From the NCBI GenBank assembly GCA_964610575.1, contig CAZSYX010000009.1, positions 8,504 to 72,503 on the forward strand: a stretch of DNA of 64,000 nucleotides, in the 5' to 3' direction. This document shows, in pieces, positions 25,902 to 36,032 of this stretch (positions are counted from its first letter, which is position 1; every line of letters starts with the position of its first letter). Under the pieces are notes generated by a model. It was not told the DNA's origin and did no database searches. It saw only the letters and a program-made list of their open reading frames with translations. Made by a program: the position numbers and the translations under genes. Source of the DNA: JADJWR01 sp964610575 (GTDB lineage: Bacteria; Pseudomonadota; Gammaproteobacteria; Burkholderiales; Burkholderiaceae_F).

Positions 25902-26720
25902 TCAGCGCTTGCGGTAACCGTTGATCTCGTCGCGCGTGCGCTGCGCGGCGGCCGCCGCGGCCTGCACGAAATCCTCGCCGGTGCTGGCATACAGGATCGC
26001 CCGCGAGGAGTTGATCAGCATGCCGGTTCCGTCGCCCGTCTGGCCGGCGTAGACGCTGGCCTGCACGTCGCCGCCCTGCGCGCCGATGCCGGGCACCAGC
26101 AGCGGCAGTTCGCCGACGATCGCGCGCACCCGCGCGAGTTCGGCCGGGTAGGTGGCGCCGACCACCAGTCCGAGCTGGCCGCTGCGGTTCCACTTCTCCG
26201 CCGCCAGCCGCGCCACGCGCTCGTACAGGCGTTCGCCGGCCACCTCGAGCATCTGCAGGTCGTCGCCGCCGGGGTTGCTGGTCCGGCACAGCACGAAGAT
26301 GCCTCGGTCGGCGTAGGCCATGAACGGCTCGATCGAGTCGTGCCCCATGAGCGGCGACAGCGTGACCGCGTCGGCGCCGTAGCGCTCGAACGCCTCGCGT
26401 GCGTAGTGCTCGGCGGTGGCGCCGATGTCGCCGCGCTTGGCATCGAGCACCACCGGCACCTGCGGATGCTTGCCGCGCAGGTGGGCGATCAGGCTTTCGA
26501 GCTGGTCCTCGGCGCGGGCGCTGGCGAAGTAGGCGATCTGCGGCTTGAAGGCGCAGGCGTATGGCGCGGTGGCGTCGGCGATCGCCGCGCAGAAGGCGAA
26601 GATCGCGTCGTCGCGCCCGCGCAGGTGCGCGGGAAAGCGGGTCGGATCGGGATCGAGCCCGACGCACAGCAGGGTGTCCGCGCTTTGCCAGCGCGACTTG
26701 AGCTTGTCGATGAAGGTCAC
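25902..26720 (-). CDS. pyrF: Orotidine 5'-phosphate decarboxylase (type 2)
   Basis: This protein of about 272 residues performs the last step of UMP synthesis. It has the long (type 2) form with FKPQIAYF and the catalytic DAKRGDIGATAEHYA Lys-Asp-Lys-like core, the PLMGHDSIEPFM segment and the PGIGAQGGD phosphate loop. The start is taken as the GTG at 26720 (MTFIDKLKSRWQ) because the conserved domain begins there; an open extension upstream crosses a hairpin and has no homology. It is on the minus strand, separated from chpA by a rho-independent terminator. Confidence 0.93.
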   Translation of the reverse strand: MTFIDKLKSRWQSADTLLCVGLDPDPTRFPAHLRGRDDAIFAFCAAIADATAPYACAFKPQIAYFASARAEDQLESLIAHLRGKHPQVPVVLDAKRGDIGATAEHYAREAFERYGADAVTLSPLMGHDSIEPFMAYADRGIFVLCRTSNPGGDDLQMLEVAGERLYERVARLAAEKWNRSGQLGLVVGATYPAELARVRAIVGELPLLVPGIGAQGGDVQASVYAGQTGDGTGMLINSSRAILYASTGEDFVQAAAAAAQRTRDEINGYRKR

Positions 26721-26786
26721 GGGCGGGGAATGGAGCAGGGCGCGGCGCGGATTGTAGGCGCCGTGCGGAAGCTCCTGCCGAAACGC

Positions 26787-26815
26787 AAAGGGGCCAGCGT
26801 CCTGCTGGCCCCTTT
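26787..26815. terminator. Strong rho-independent-type hairpin between chpA and pyrF
   Basis: A perfect 12-bp stem, AAAGGGGCCAGC at 26787-26798 pairing with 26804-26815, has a 5-base loop and short T-stretches on both sides. On the minus strand it follows the chpA stop by about 150 bases and precedes pyrF, so it probably closes the Pil-Chp operon. Attenuation of pyrF is an alternative. Confidence 0.8.
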
Positions 26816-26963
26816 CCCCGCACCAAGTGCGAGGTGGATCGGCTTGCGCCGATTTCGATGAACAGACTCTACACGCGCCTGCCGGCCCGGCCAATGGCCA
26901 AAACCCGCGTCCAGGCAACCACGCATCGGCGGCACCTGGCGTGCGCCGGCGGTACGCCCGGCA

Positions 26964-29900
26964 TCACTCGAGAACCCGCTCCTTCACGTAGCTGCGGATC
27001 AGCGCCAGCAGTTCGTCGTCCTGGTACGGCTTGCCGAGATAGGCGTTGACGCCGAGTTCCATCGCCATGCGGCGGTGCTTGTCGGCGGTGCGCGAGGTGA
27101 TCATCACGATCGGGATTGAGCGCGTCAGCTCGGTGCCGCGCACATGGCGGGTCAGGTCGAAGCCGTCCATGCGCGGCATCTCGATGTCGACCAGCATCAC
27201 GTCGGGGCGCACGTCCTGCAGCTGGCGCAGCGCGTCGACGCCATCCTTGGCCAGCATGACTTCGTAGCCGCTGCGCTCCAGCAGCCGCTGCGTGACGCGG
27301 CGCACGGTCAGCGAGTCGTCGACGACCATGACGAGCGGTGCGGCGGCCAGTGTCACCTCGGTCTCGCCGTCGGCCGTCGGTGTCCGCGCTTCCTCCTGCG
27401 GCACCGCGGTGGTCGTGTGCGCCAGCCGCGGCGGCTCCGGCGCGCGCGCGATCAGCTGCACCGGGTTGAGGATCAGCACGATCTCGCCGTTGCCGAGGAT
27501 CGTCGCGCCGATGATGCCGGCCAGCCTTGACACCTGCACGCCGACGTTCTTGACCACCACCTCCTGGTTGGTCGATACCTCGTCGGCGACCACCGCCATG
27601 CGGTCGTCGCCGGAGCGCAGCAGCACCACCGGCACCTGCCGGCCCTGGTGCAGCGTCATGTCCTCGCCGAGCAGTTGCGACATCGCGCGCAGAGCCACTT
27701 CGCCGGCGCCCGGCATGTCGATCGCGCCTGCCGCGATGGCCTCGGCGACGTCCTCCGGCCGCACGCGCTTGACGTGCTCGACCATGCCGGCCGGGATCGC
27801 GTAGCGGCGACCGCCGACCGTGGCCAGCACGACCTGCGTGACCGCCAGCGTCAGCGGCAGGTTCAGCGTGAAGCGCGTGCCGCGGCCCGCCTCGGAGCTG
27901 ATCGCGATGCGGCCGCCGAAGGCGGACATCTCCGAGCGCACCACGTCCATGCCGACGCCGCGGCCGGCCAGCTCGGTGAGTTCGGAAGCGGTCGAGAAGC
28001 CCGGCGCGAAGATGAGGTCCATCAGCTCGCGGTCGCCCGGGTTCTGGTCGGTGCGCAGCAGCCCGGTGGCCAAGCCGCGGGCGCGGATCCGCTCCAGATC
28101 GAGCCCCGCGCCGTCGTCGGCGATCGCGATGACGATCTCGCTGCCTTCCTGCCGGACTTCCATCCGCAGCTCGCCGGTTTCCGGCTTGCCGGCGGCGCGG
28201 CGTGTCTCCGGCGTCTCGAGCCCGTGCGCGATGGCGTTGCGCACCATGTGCTCGAACGGCCCCGCCATGCGCTCGAGCACGACGCGGTCCAGTTCGGTGC
28301 GGTCGCCGCGGATGTCGACGTTGACGCGCTTGCCGACTTCCTTGGCCGCCTGGCGCGCGACGCGGTAAATGCGTTCGGAGATGCTGGCGAACGGCACCAG
28401 TCGCACGCGCATCAGCTGCTGCTGCAGTTCGCGGGTGAGCCGGTACTGCGCCGACAGGTCGCCTTCGCTGGTCTGCAGACCCTTGTACATGACGGACTGG
28501 ATCGTCGCCACGTCCTCGATCGACTCGGCGATCATCCTTGTGAGTTCCTGCAGCCGCGTGAAGCGGTCGAACTCGAGCGGATCGAAGCTTGCCGACTCGT
28601 TCGACAGCTTCTCCGAGCGTGCCTGGATCTGTGCCTCGGCCTGGATTTCCAGGTCGCGCATCTGCGTGCGCAGCCGATGGATGTTCTCGTTCAGATCCGC
28701 CAGCGACGCCTTCACCACCGCGGTGTGGTTCTCTACCCGGGAGCGGGCGATCAGCACCTCGCCGGCCTGGTCGACCAGCCGGTCGAGCACGTCGGCGCGG
28801 ACGCGGACGAACGACTGCGCGGTCGTCGCCTCCGCCGCTGCTGGCGCCGTCTCTGCGCGCTCTTCCTCCGCGGCCGCCAGCCCCTGCTCGGCCGCCAGCG
28901 TTGCCTCGATGGCGGGTGGTGCATGTTCGGCCACCGGCGCGGCCTGCGCCTCGGGCAGTGCCGGAATCTCGACCGACTTGCCCTGCTGCAGGCCGTCGTA
29001 GAGCGTCATCGCGATGTCGTAGCGGGCGAGCAGGTCGTCGACCAATTCGGCCGGCAACTGCGGCAGCGCCATGGCCGACTCGACCCGCGTCTCCATGTCG
29101 TGCATGAGTTCGCCGAGGTGCATCGCGCCGGCCATGCGCGCGCTGCCCTTCACCGTGTGCAGCAGGCGCATCAGTTCACGCATCGGCGCGCGATCGGCCG
29201 GATGGCCCGCCAGTGCACGCAGGTCGCTGCCGACCGTCGGCAGCAGCTCGCCGGCTTCGGCGAGGAAGACTGGCAGCAGGTCGGCGTCGATGTCGTCGGA
29301 TACCGACACCGCGGTCGCCGGTTCCTCAGCCGGCTTGGCAGCGACAGCGGGCACGCCTGCGCTCGCCGTCGGCTGCGGGGCGGCTTCGGCGGTAGCCTCG
29401 GTCGGTGCCGGCTCGGCCACTGCCTCGACTGCAGCGGCGCTCGGCGCTGCCTCGACAGTGGCGGTTTCGGGTGCGGCCTCCGCCGGTTTCGCTTCTTGCT
29501 CGGCGGCGAGGGCCCGACAGGTGCGAACGTAGCTGACCAACTCGTTGATCGCCGCGGCTTCGTCCGGCGCTTCCGGCGGATAGATGCCGGCAGCGAACTG
29601 GTGCAGCATGCCGCGGATGCGCTCGATGACGCGCTCCAGCGAGTCGAACTGCGCGCCGGTGAGGACCGTGTGCGTCGCGTGCTCGAGATGGCTCATCTCG
29701 TGCAGCAGGTCGTCGAGCGGATCGGCCAGCGCCCAGACGGTTTCCAGCCCCACGGTCGCCGTGATCCCGGCGAGCGAGTGCGAGCTGCGCATTGCCGTCG
29801 ACGACACGGAGCGGCTCGGCTCGAAGCGCCACTCGGCAATGTCCTGGCTGAGCGTGCGCACGGTGTCGTCGGCTTCGCTCAGGAACACGCTGAACAGGCC

Positions 29901-32783
29901 GTGGCTGATGACTACCGGCCCGATGCGGCGCATCTCTTCGCCGTCGGCGGCAATCGGCTCGGCGGCAGCAGCTTCTTCCGCTGCCGGCGGCGGCTCGGCA
30001 GCGAGGGGTCCTGCGGCTGCAGTCGGGACCGGCTCAGCCGTCTCGCCTTCGGCAACTGTCCCTGCGGCCGCTGTCGGCTTTGCGGCCGACCAGGCGGCGG
30101 CGAGCTCGGCCTCGAACTGCGCGAGGTCGACTGCGGGCTCGATCTCGCCGTCGGCACGCGCCGGCGCGGCTTGCGTGGCGACGGCCGGCTCGGGCGCCCG
30201 CTGGATCAGCGATTCGAAGGCCTCGAGGGTATCGAGTTCGGCTGCCGGCTCCGGCGGTTTCTCGCCCGCGGGCTGCAACACGGCCGACTCGATATCGAGC
30301 GGCTGGCCTTCGCGCACGCGGTGCGCCGCATCGACCAGCGGCTGCGGGTCGATCGTTGCAGTCGGGTCGAGACGGATGCGGCGGGTCCAGTCGCCCATCA
30401 GCCTGCGGGCGGCAGCGGCCAGTGCGATCAGGTCGTCGGTGGCGGCACGCTCCTGCGACAGCCAGGCGTTGAAGCACTGTTCGACCGCCCACGCGCCTTC
30501 GCCGTAGTCGGCCAGTCCGACCATGCGGCTCGAACCCTTCAGCGTGTGGAAGGCGCGGCGCACGGTGGTCAGTCGCGCCATGTCGCCGCGCGCGGCGCGC
30601 AGCGCATCGAGCTGCTCGTCGATGCCGGCCAGGACCTCTTCGGCCTCCTCGACGAAGATACCCATCAGTTCCTGGTCGGCCGCGGCCTGCGTCTGCGGCA
30701 GCGGCACCGCCGCCGGTGCCGGCGGTGCCTCGGCCTTGGCCGGCGCCAGCATCTGCGCCAGCCGCATCGCCAGCGCGGCATCCGGTTGCTCGATCAACTG
30801 CCTCGCCACCGCCGCCGCGTCGCGCGCGCGCGCCTTCAGCGCGGCGTCGTCGAGCAGGTCGGCATCGTTGGCCAGCTGCTTGGTGACCTCGACCAGCTCG
30901 CGGGCGGCGGCGGCATCGGCCGGCGCGGCCGCCAGGCGAGCAGCCAGTTCGCAGGCCCGCTCAGAGTGCTGGCGGACGGCGGACTCGACATTCTCCTCGT
31001 CGCCGCCTTGCTCCATCGCCAAGGCGTGCAGGTCGAAATCATCTTCGTCGTCGGCGAGTTCGTTGCGCCGCGGCACCGCCATGTCGGCGCTGAACACCGC
31101 GCTCGCCGCATGCCACGAGAACTGGCTGCGCGGCCGGTCCGCATCCTGCTGCAGCGTTTCGATGAAGAAGCCGACCGCGCCGAGGTTACTGGCGAGGCGG
31201 GCGAAGTCGGCCTCGTCGGCCGGCGTGGCCGGATCCGCATAGCGGCGCACCGTGGCGCGCGCATCGTCGAGCGCTGCCACCGCCTCGTCGAAACCGAGCA
31301 GCGCCAGCACGCTTCCCATCTGCTCGAGCGTGCCGTCCAGTGCGGCGAGGTCGCCGCGCTCGGCAGGCTCGCGGAAGAAGCGGTCGAGGCGCTGCTCGAC
31401 CTCGCGCAGCAGCCCGTTCATCTCGAGGATGACCGTCTGCATCGTCAGACGGTCCTGCGCCTTGCGCGCCAGCTCCGACAGCCAGGCGTCGACCGTCGCC
31501 GGCGCCTCGCCGAGGCGCGCAGCATGCAGCCGCTCGACCATCGCGCGGGAGCGAGTCTCGAACCGTTCGTCGAGGCTGGGCAGTTCGTCGACGCCGAGGT
31601 CGACCAGCAGCAGCGCGGTGGCCACCTCGATGGCCAGCGATTCACGCACCGAAACCGGCGCCTCCGCCAGTTCCCCGGCGAGCGTGCCGACCTCGGCGAG
31701 CAGCAGTTCGATCGGGCCGAGTTCGAGCGCCGCAGCGGCGCGGTGCGCGGCCTCGATGTGCCGGATGAACGGGGCAGCATCGCCGCTGACGACGGCTTCG
31801 TTCCACGCCGACTTCGCCTCGGCCAGCGACTCGCGCAGCACGCGCACCTGGCCGGCGTCGAGCAGCACGAGCTTGGTGCGCTCGTAGTCGGCCGGCAGCA
31901 GCGTATCGAGGTCGTACAGCTGGCGCGCTTCGGCCACCCGGGCCACGCGCGGATCGGCGCGGCCGATGTAATACAGCGCGTCGACGAGCAGGCGCTCCGC
32001 GACCGCGGCTCCGCCATCGATCAGGCGGCGCATCTGCAGGTTGACGCGCGCCAGCACCCGCTTCAGGTCGACGTCGACGGCGAGCGCGTCCGCATCGAGC
32101 GCGTCGAGCAGCCCGCGCACGACCCACCAGAAGCTGCGGGCCAGGCCACGTTGTGGCAGTCGCTCGAGATCCGACAGCGCATCGCGCATCTCGCGCCGCG
32201 CCTCCTGGTTCGACGCATCGCGCAGGAAGCGGAGCAGGGCGCCTTCGAAACGAACGCGCCGCACGCGCAGCTGGTCGGCCGTCATCGGCCGCACGTTGAT
32301 CCTGGCGAGCGCCGGCCGGCGGGACAGGTCGGGAAACATCAGGTCGGCCGGGTGAACCCTTGCTGCGCCCACCAGTTGCAGCATGTCGCGATAGTGCGGG
32401 AACAGGCGGATTGGCTGGTCGGCGCGCCCGGCGCGCAGCCCTTCGAGGTAGGCGACCAGCGCCTGCAGCGCGCTTTCGACCTGGTGCACCGCGGCCGGAG
32501 TGCATTCGAGTGGCGCGGTTTCCCATCGCTTGAGCAACTGCTCGACCGAATCGAGCAGCAGCGCCGCGCCGCGCAGGTCGAGCATGCGCAATGCGCCGCC
32601 AGCCAGGTGAACCTGTACGCTCGCGCCGTGCAGCGGCCCGAGGTTGCCCTTGTCGCCAAGGAACTGGCGCACGCCGGCCACCGCGGCGTCGGTCGCGACA
32701 CGAATCTCGCCGGCAAGCCAGGCCAGCGGCGCCGCGTCGGGGCCCGGCTCGATCAACGGCTGCGGCATTGTCATTTCGCCCAT
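26964..32783 (-). CDS. chpA: ChpA-type giant chemotaxis histidine kinase with C-terminal receiver
   Basis: This protein of about 1939 residues is the CheA-like kinase of the Pil-Chp system that controls type IV pilus twitching and cAMP-linked behaviour. Three phosphotransfer (Hpt) histidines are clear: H746 in AFHTLKGSSRMVG, H1002 in SSHSLAGITATVG and H1209 in LLHTVKGSARMAG. They are followed by Ala/Pro-rich linkers, a dimerisation domain, an ATPase domain (VRNAIAHGLETPE; DDGAGLDLERI), a CheW-like domain and a receiver (MVVDDSLTVRR; phospho-Asp in LVDIEMPRMDG). The N-terminal about 700 residues hold more degenerate helical Hpt-like repeats. The ATG at 32783 is preferred to the GTG at 32789. 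It is last in the operon. Confidence 0.93.
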   Translation of the reverse strand: MGEMTMPQPLIEPGPDAAPLAWLAGEIRVATDAAVAGVRQFLGDKGNLGPLHGASVQVHLAGGALRMLDLRGAALLLDSVEQLLKRWETAPLECTPAAVHQVESALQALVAYLEGLRAGRADQPIRLFPHYRDMLQLVGAARVHPADLMFPDLSRRPALARINVRPMTADQLRVRRVRFEGALLRFLRDASNQEARREMRDALSDLERLPQRGLARSFWWVVRGLLDALDADALAVDVDLKRVLARVNLQMRRLIDGGAAVAERLLVDALYYIGRADPRVARVAEARQLYDLDTLLPADYERTKLVLLDAGQVRVLRESLAEAKSAWNEAVVSGDAAPFIRHIEAAHRAAAALELGPIELLLAEVGTLAGELAEAPVSVRESLAIEVATALLLVDLGVDELPSLDERFETRSRAMVERLHAARLGEAPATVDAWLSELARKAQDRLTMQTVILEMNGLLREVEQRLDRFFREPAERGDLAALDGTLEQMGSVLALLGFDEAVAALDDARATVRRYADPATPADEADFARLASNLGAVGFFIETLQQDADRPRSQFSWHAASAVFSADMAVPRRNELADDEDDFDLHALAMEQGGDEENVESAVRQHSERACELAARLAAAPADAAAARELVEVTKQLANDADLLDDAALKARARDAAAVARQLIEQPDAALAMRLAQMLAPAKAEAPPAPAAVPLPQTQAAADQELMGIFVEEAEEVLAGIDEQLDALRAARGDMARLTTVRRAFHTLKGSSRMVGLADYGEGAWAVEQCFNAWLSQERAATDDLIALAAAARRLMGDWTRRIRLDPTATIDPQPLVDAAHRVREGQPLDIESAVLQPAGEKPPEPAAELDTLEAFESLIQRAPEPAVATQAAPARADGEIEPAVDLAQFEAELAAAWSAAKPTAAAGTVAEGETAEPVPTAAAGPLAAEPPPAAEEAAAAEPIAADGEEMRRIGPVVISHGLFSVFLSEADDTVRTLSQDIAEWRFEPSRSVSSTAMRSSHSLAGITATVGLETVWALADPLDDLLHEMSHLEHATHTVLTGAQFDSLERVIERIRGMLHQFAAGIYPPEAPDEAAAINELVSYVRTCRALAAEQEAKPAEAAPETATVEAAPSAAAVEAVAEPAPTEATAEAAPQPTASAGVPAVAAKPAEEPATAVSVSDDIDADLLPVFLAEAGELLPTVGSDLRALAGHPADRAPMRELMRLLHTVKGSARMAGAMHLGELMHDMETRVESAMALPQLPAELVDDLLARYDIAMTLYDGLQQGKSVEIPALPEAQAAPVAEHAPPAIEATLAAEQGLAAAEEERAETAPAAAEATTAQSFVRVRADVLDRLVDQAGEVLIARSRVENHTAVVKASLADLNENIHRLRTQMRDLEIQAEAQIQARSEKLSNESASFDPLEFDRFTRLQELTRMIAESIEDVATIQSVMYKGLQTSEGDLSAQYRLTRELQQQLMRVRLVPFASISERIYRVARQAAKEVGKRVNVDIRGDRTELDRVVLERMAGPFEHMVRNAIAHGLETPETRRAAGKPETGELRMEVRQEGSEIVIAIADDGAGLDLERIRARGLATGLLRTDQNPGDRELMDLIFAPGFSTASELTELAGRGVGMDVVRSEMSAFGGRIAISSEAGRGTRFTLNLPLTLAVTQVVLATVGGRRYAIPAGMVEHVKRVRPEDVAEAIAAGAIDMPGAGEVALRAMSQLLGEDMTLHQGRQVPVVLLRSGDDRMAVVADEVSTNQEVVVKNVGVQVSRLAGIIGATILGNGEIVLILNPVQLIARAPEPPRLAHTTTAVPQEEARTPTADGETEVTLAAAPLVMVVDDSLTVRRVTQRLLERSGYEVMLAKDGVDALRQLQDVRPDVMLVDIEMPRMDGFDLTRHVRGTELTRSIPIVMITSRTADKHRRMAMELGVNAYLGKPYQDDELLALIRSYVKERVLE

Positions 32784-32807
32784 GGGCACCCCCCCGCTGT
32801 CGGGTGA

Positions 32808-35111
32808 CTAGGAAACCCGGAAGCGGGCTACCGAATCCTTGAGTTCGCGCGCCAGCGTGGCCAGCTGGCCGATCGACTGCGCGGCGCGCCGCGTGCCTTC
32901 GGTCGTCTGCTCGTTGACGCCGAGGATCCGTTCGATCGCGTGCGCCACGCCATCGGCCGAGCTGGCCTGCTCCTGCGTGTTGCCGGCGATCTGCTCGATC
33001 AGCTCGGCGAGCTGGCGCGAGACGCGGCCGATGTCGGCCAGCGCGGTGCCGGCCGCATCGGACAGCTTGGTGCCTTCGACCACCCCCTGCGTGCTCTTTT
33101 CCATTGCCGCCACCGCGTCCTGGGTGTCGGTCTGGATGGTCTTGACCAGCGCGGCGATCTGCTTGGCCGCCTCGGCCGAGCGATCGGCCAGGCGCTGCAC
33201 TTCCTCGGCCACCACCGAGAAGCCGCGGCCGGCCTCGCCGGCGGAGGCGGCCTGGATCGCCGCGTTCAGCGCCAGCACGTTGGTCTGCTCGGTGATGTCC
33301 GAGATCAGCTCGACGATCTCGCCGATTTCCTGCGAGCTCTCGCCGAGCCGCTTGATCCGCTTGGCAGTCTCCTGGATCTGCTCGCGGATCTCGTTCATGC
33401 CGGCGATCTGGTTGTACACCGCGCGCTGGCCGCGCTCGGCGGCTTCCAGCGAGACCCGCGCCACGCGTGCCGACTCGCCGGCGGCGCGCGACACGTCGCC
33501 GATCTTGGCGGTCATCTGCAGCACGTTGGCGCCGGTGTCCTTGATCTCTCGCGCCTGGCTTTCCGACGAGGTCATCAGGCGGGTGGCGATGTCGCGCGCC
33601 TCGGTCGAGGCGCTGTTGACCTGCTCGGCTGTCTCGTTGATGCGGCCAACCAGGCCGCGCAGTTCCTCGACGGTGTAGTTGATCGAGTCGGCAATGGCGC
33701 CGGTGATGTCCTCGGTCACCGTCGCCTGGACCGTGAGGTTGCCGTCGGCGACCTCCTGCAGTTCGTTCATCAGCCGCAGGATCGCCGCCTGGTTCTGTTC
33801 GTTGGCGCGCTTGGCCGTCTGCTCCAGTCGCTGCGCCTCGAGCCGCTGTGCTTCGGCTTCGAGCGCACGGCGACGGCTGCCGTGCAGCAGCACCTGCATC
33901 AGTGCCACCACCGTGGCCAGCGACAACAGGCCGAACAACATCGCCGCGCCCACGTTGATCGCACGTCCGCCATGCTCGCGGGCAACCAGGTCCTCGATGG
34001 CCGCCAGCTTTCCGCGCACCGCCTCGGCGTTGTCCTGCAGCACGCGGCGCGCGGCCGCCGCTTCGGCCACGGCGCCGGCCGCCGGCACGCCGGCCGCCGC
34101 AGCGGTCTGCAGCTCGGCGCCGATCTTCGCTACCTGCTGCAGCCGGTTGCGCACCTCCGCGTCCGAACTGTTCAGCAGGGTCTGCGTGATGTCGCGCATC
34201 TGGGCGAGGTCGCGGCTCAGCGACTGGCCCGCCTCCGCGTTGCCCGCCCCGCCGGCCGGCAGGGCGTTGGCGTTGCGCGCCAGCCGCCAGGCCGCCGCGG
34301 AAAGCTGGCCGGCCAGCCCGACATCGCGCGCCGGCGCATTCTGCTGCAGCTTCAGCGTGCTGACCTCGTCGGCCAGCGCGGTCAGCCGCGGCGTCGCCTC
34401 GTTGATGGCGGCCAGCAGCGCGCCGAAGGAAAGCAGCGCCTTCTCCTGCGCGACGATGCGCGAGGCGGCGGCCTCGTACGCTTTCCACGTTTCCGCGAAG
34501 CGGGTCAGCTCGGCGGCCGCTGGACCGGAGGCGTTGCGGCCGAGGTCGAGCAGCACTTCACCGGCCTGGTCGCGGCTCGACTTCAGTTCGCCGATGGCGG
34601 CAGCATTGCCCTCGCTGGCGGGGGCGGCCGCACGGGCCATCCGCTGGCTGTGCACCGCGGCGGCGGCGAACTGCTCGGTCACCTCGATCTTCTGGCCGAT
34701 GGCGCGCTGGTCGATGAACAGCACCGCCACGGTCAGCACCACGAACAGGCTAAGCAACAGCAGCAGGACCTGCAGTTGCTGCGCGAGCGGACGGTTGCCG
34801 AGCCCGGGGAGGGTCTTCTCCTGCAGGCGCTGCAGTATGCGAGATACCCACGGCTCCGCCTTGCTTTCCGGAAGCTTCAACTGCGAGCGGTCGATACGCT
34901 GCGTGGGCGGCGCGGCAGGGATGACCGTCTCGCCGCGCGGGCGGTTGCCGGTGCTGGCGAACTCCGTGTAACGGAACGGCTGAACCGTGATCGGCCCCTC
35001 GGCAGTCGGCTCGCCCACTTCTTTAGCGCCCATGGTTCCCATCTCGTCCATCCTTTCTGCGCCTGTCACGGCGCTGCCGGCCGGGCCGCCTGTCGGGCCC
35101 GTGTAGTTCAT
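32808..35111 (-). CDS. pilJ: PilJ-type methyl-accepting chemotaxis protein
   Basis: This 767-residue transmembrane receptor is the sensor of the Pil-Chp system. A cytoplasmic N-terminal extension of about 105 residues precedes helix 1 (LQVLLLLLSLFVVLTVAVLF). A periplasmic PilJ sensor part of about 250 residues, helix 2 (AAMLFGLLSLATVVALMQVL), a HAMP-like segment and the signalling hairpin with tip EQTNVLALNAAIQAASAGE follow. The start ATG at 35111 lies three bases after the pilI stop, so translation is coupled; a second ATG at 35051 is possible. No methyltransferase (pilK) or methylesterase (chpB) gene accompanies it here. Confidence 0.93.
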   Translation of the reverse strand: MNYTGPTGGPAGSAVTGAERMDEMGTMGAKEVGEPTAEGPITVQPFRYTEFASTGNRPRGETVIPAAPPTQRIDRSQLKLPESKAEPWVSRILQRLQEKTLPGLGNRPLAQQLQVLLLLLSLFVVLTVAVLFIDQRAIGQKIEVTEQFAAAAVHSQRMARAAAPASEGNAAAIGELKSSRDQAGEVLLDLGRNASGPAAAELTRFAETWKAYEAAASRIVAQEKALLSFGALLAAINEATPRLTALADEVSTLKLQQNAPARDVGLAGQLSAAAWRLARNANALPAGGAGNAEAGQSLSRDLAQMRDITQTLLNSSDAEVRNRLQQVAKIGAELQTAAAAGVPAAGAVAEAAAARRVLQDNAEAVRGKLAAIEDLVAREHGGRAINVGAAMLFGLLSLATVVALMQVLLHGSRRRALEAEAQRLEAQRLEQTAKRANEQNQAAILRLMNELQEVADGNLTVQATVTEDITGAIADSINYTVEELRGLVGRINETAEQVNSASTEARDIATRLMTSSESQAREIKDTGANVLQMTAKIGDVSRAAGESARVARVSLEAAERGQRAVYNQIAGMNEIREQIQETAKRIKRLGESSQEIGEIVELISDITEQTNVLALNAAIQAASAGEAGRGFSVVAEEVQRLADRSAEAAKQIAALVKTIQTDTQDAVAAMEKSTQGVVEGTKLSDAAGTALADIGRVSRQLAELIEQIAGNTQEQASSADGVAHAIERILGVNEQTTEGTRRAAQSIGQLATLARELKDSVARFRVS

Positions 35112-35114
35112 CGC

Positions 35115-35648
35115 CTAGACGCCGATCGACGCGAAGCGCTCGTCGGCCACCAGGCGCGCCAGGTTCAGTTCAGTCAGCGTCATGCCGCCGGAATCGCGGA
35201 AGCGGGCGCCTTCCCAGGGCACTCCCGCCTCGGCTTCCGGCAGCGCATCGAGATCCTTGGCGCTGCGCAGGCCGAAGGCGCGGGTGACCAGCAGCGCCGC
35301 GTTGACTTTCAGCGACTCGCCGAGCACCAGCAGCTGCAGGCCCTCCTCGTCGCGCAGCGGCTCTTCGCCGGCCATCTGCGGCAGGTCGTAGACGCCGACC
35401 AGGCGGCCGCGCACGTTGGCCAGGCCGCGGAACCACGGCCGCGTCCACGGCACACGCGCAATCGACGACACCGGCACGACCTCGCCGATGCTGGACATGT
35501 CGACCAGGTAGCCGCGGCTGCCGATGCGCACGCCAAGCTGCGCCGCCTGCATCTCGCGCGCCGGCGCCTCGCTCAGGCGCTGCGTCAGCTGCGCCGAGAA
35601 CTCGCGCAGGTTGGCCATGTGCTTGGGGTGTTCCATCGGCGCGTTCAT
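35115..35648 (-). CDS. pilI: CheW-like adaptor PilI
   Basis: This CheW-domain protein of about 177 residues couples PilJ to ChpA. The fold is visible in LGVRIGSRGYLVDMSSIGEVVPV, the conserved WFRGLANVRGRLVGVYDLP, and ALLVTRAFGLR. I take the ATG at 35648, which has an AGGG site 7 bases upstream; a GTG at 35654 would give two more residues and overlap the pilH stop. It lies between pilH and pilJ in one operon with almost no gaps. Confidence 0.92.
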   Translation of the reverse strand: MNAPMEHPKHMANLREFSAQLTQRLSEAPAREMQAAQLGVRIGSRGYLVDMSSIGEVVPVSSIARVPWTRPWFRGLANVRGRLVGVYDLPQMAGEEPLRDEEGLQLLVLGESLKVNAALLVTRAFGLRSAKDLDALPEAEAGVPWEGARFRDSGGMTLTELNLARLVADERFASIGV

Positions 35649-35650
35649 GG

Positions 35651-36016
35651 TCACCCTATCGCGGCGATCTTGCCGAGCAGTTCCTCGGCCTTGACCGGCT
35701 TGGTGACGTAGTCACGCGCGCCCTGGCGCAGGCCCCAGATGCGGTCGGTCTGCTGGTTCTTGCTGGTGCACATGATGATCGGGATGTGCTGCGTGGCCGG
35801 GTCGCGCGCGATCTGCCGCGTCAGCTGGAAGCCGTTCTGCCCCGGCATCACCACGTCCATCAGGATCAGGTCGGGCTCGACGGCCTTGACCTTGATCAGC
35901 GCCTCCTCGGCGTTCTCCGCCGCCGACACGTGGAAGCCGTTGCGGGTCAGCAACTCGGTCAGGAAGTAGCGCTCGGTGGGCGAGTCGTCGACGACGAGGA
36001 CCTTCTTGATCGTCAT
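35651..36016 (-). CDS. pilH: Single-domain response regulator PilH
   Basis: This 121-residue CheY-like receiver has the acidic pair DD at residues 10-11, the phospho-acceptor D54 in LMDVVMPGQNG, and the lysine in YVTKPVKAEEL. In the Pil-Chp system PilH governs pilus retraction or dampens signalling by ChpA. The order pilG-pilH-pilI-pilJ is that of the canonical cluster. It ends three bases ahead of the pilI ATG. Confidence 0.94.
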   Translation of the reverse strand: MTIKKVLVVDDSPTERYFLTELLTRNGFHVSAAENAEEALIKVKAVEPDLILMDVVMPGQNGFQLTRQIARDPATQHIPIIMCTSKNQQTDRIWGLRQGARDYVTKPVKAEELLGKIAAIG

Positions 36017-36032
36017 GTGTGGGGTTCCGGCG

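Noticed and set aside
27648..32807. A very long open frame (about 1700 codons) on the plus strand opposite chpA
   Set aside because: It is the antisense shadow of a G+C-rich gene: its His/Arg/Gln-rich translation has no domain pattern, while the minus strand encodes a textbook CheA-type kinase.
32940..35711. A 900-codon plus-strand open frame opposite pilJ and pilI
   Set aside because: Composition is typical of antisense frames in high-G+C DNA, and it crosses two well-supported genes.
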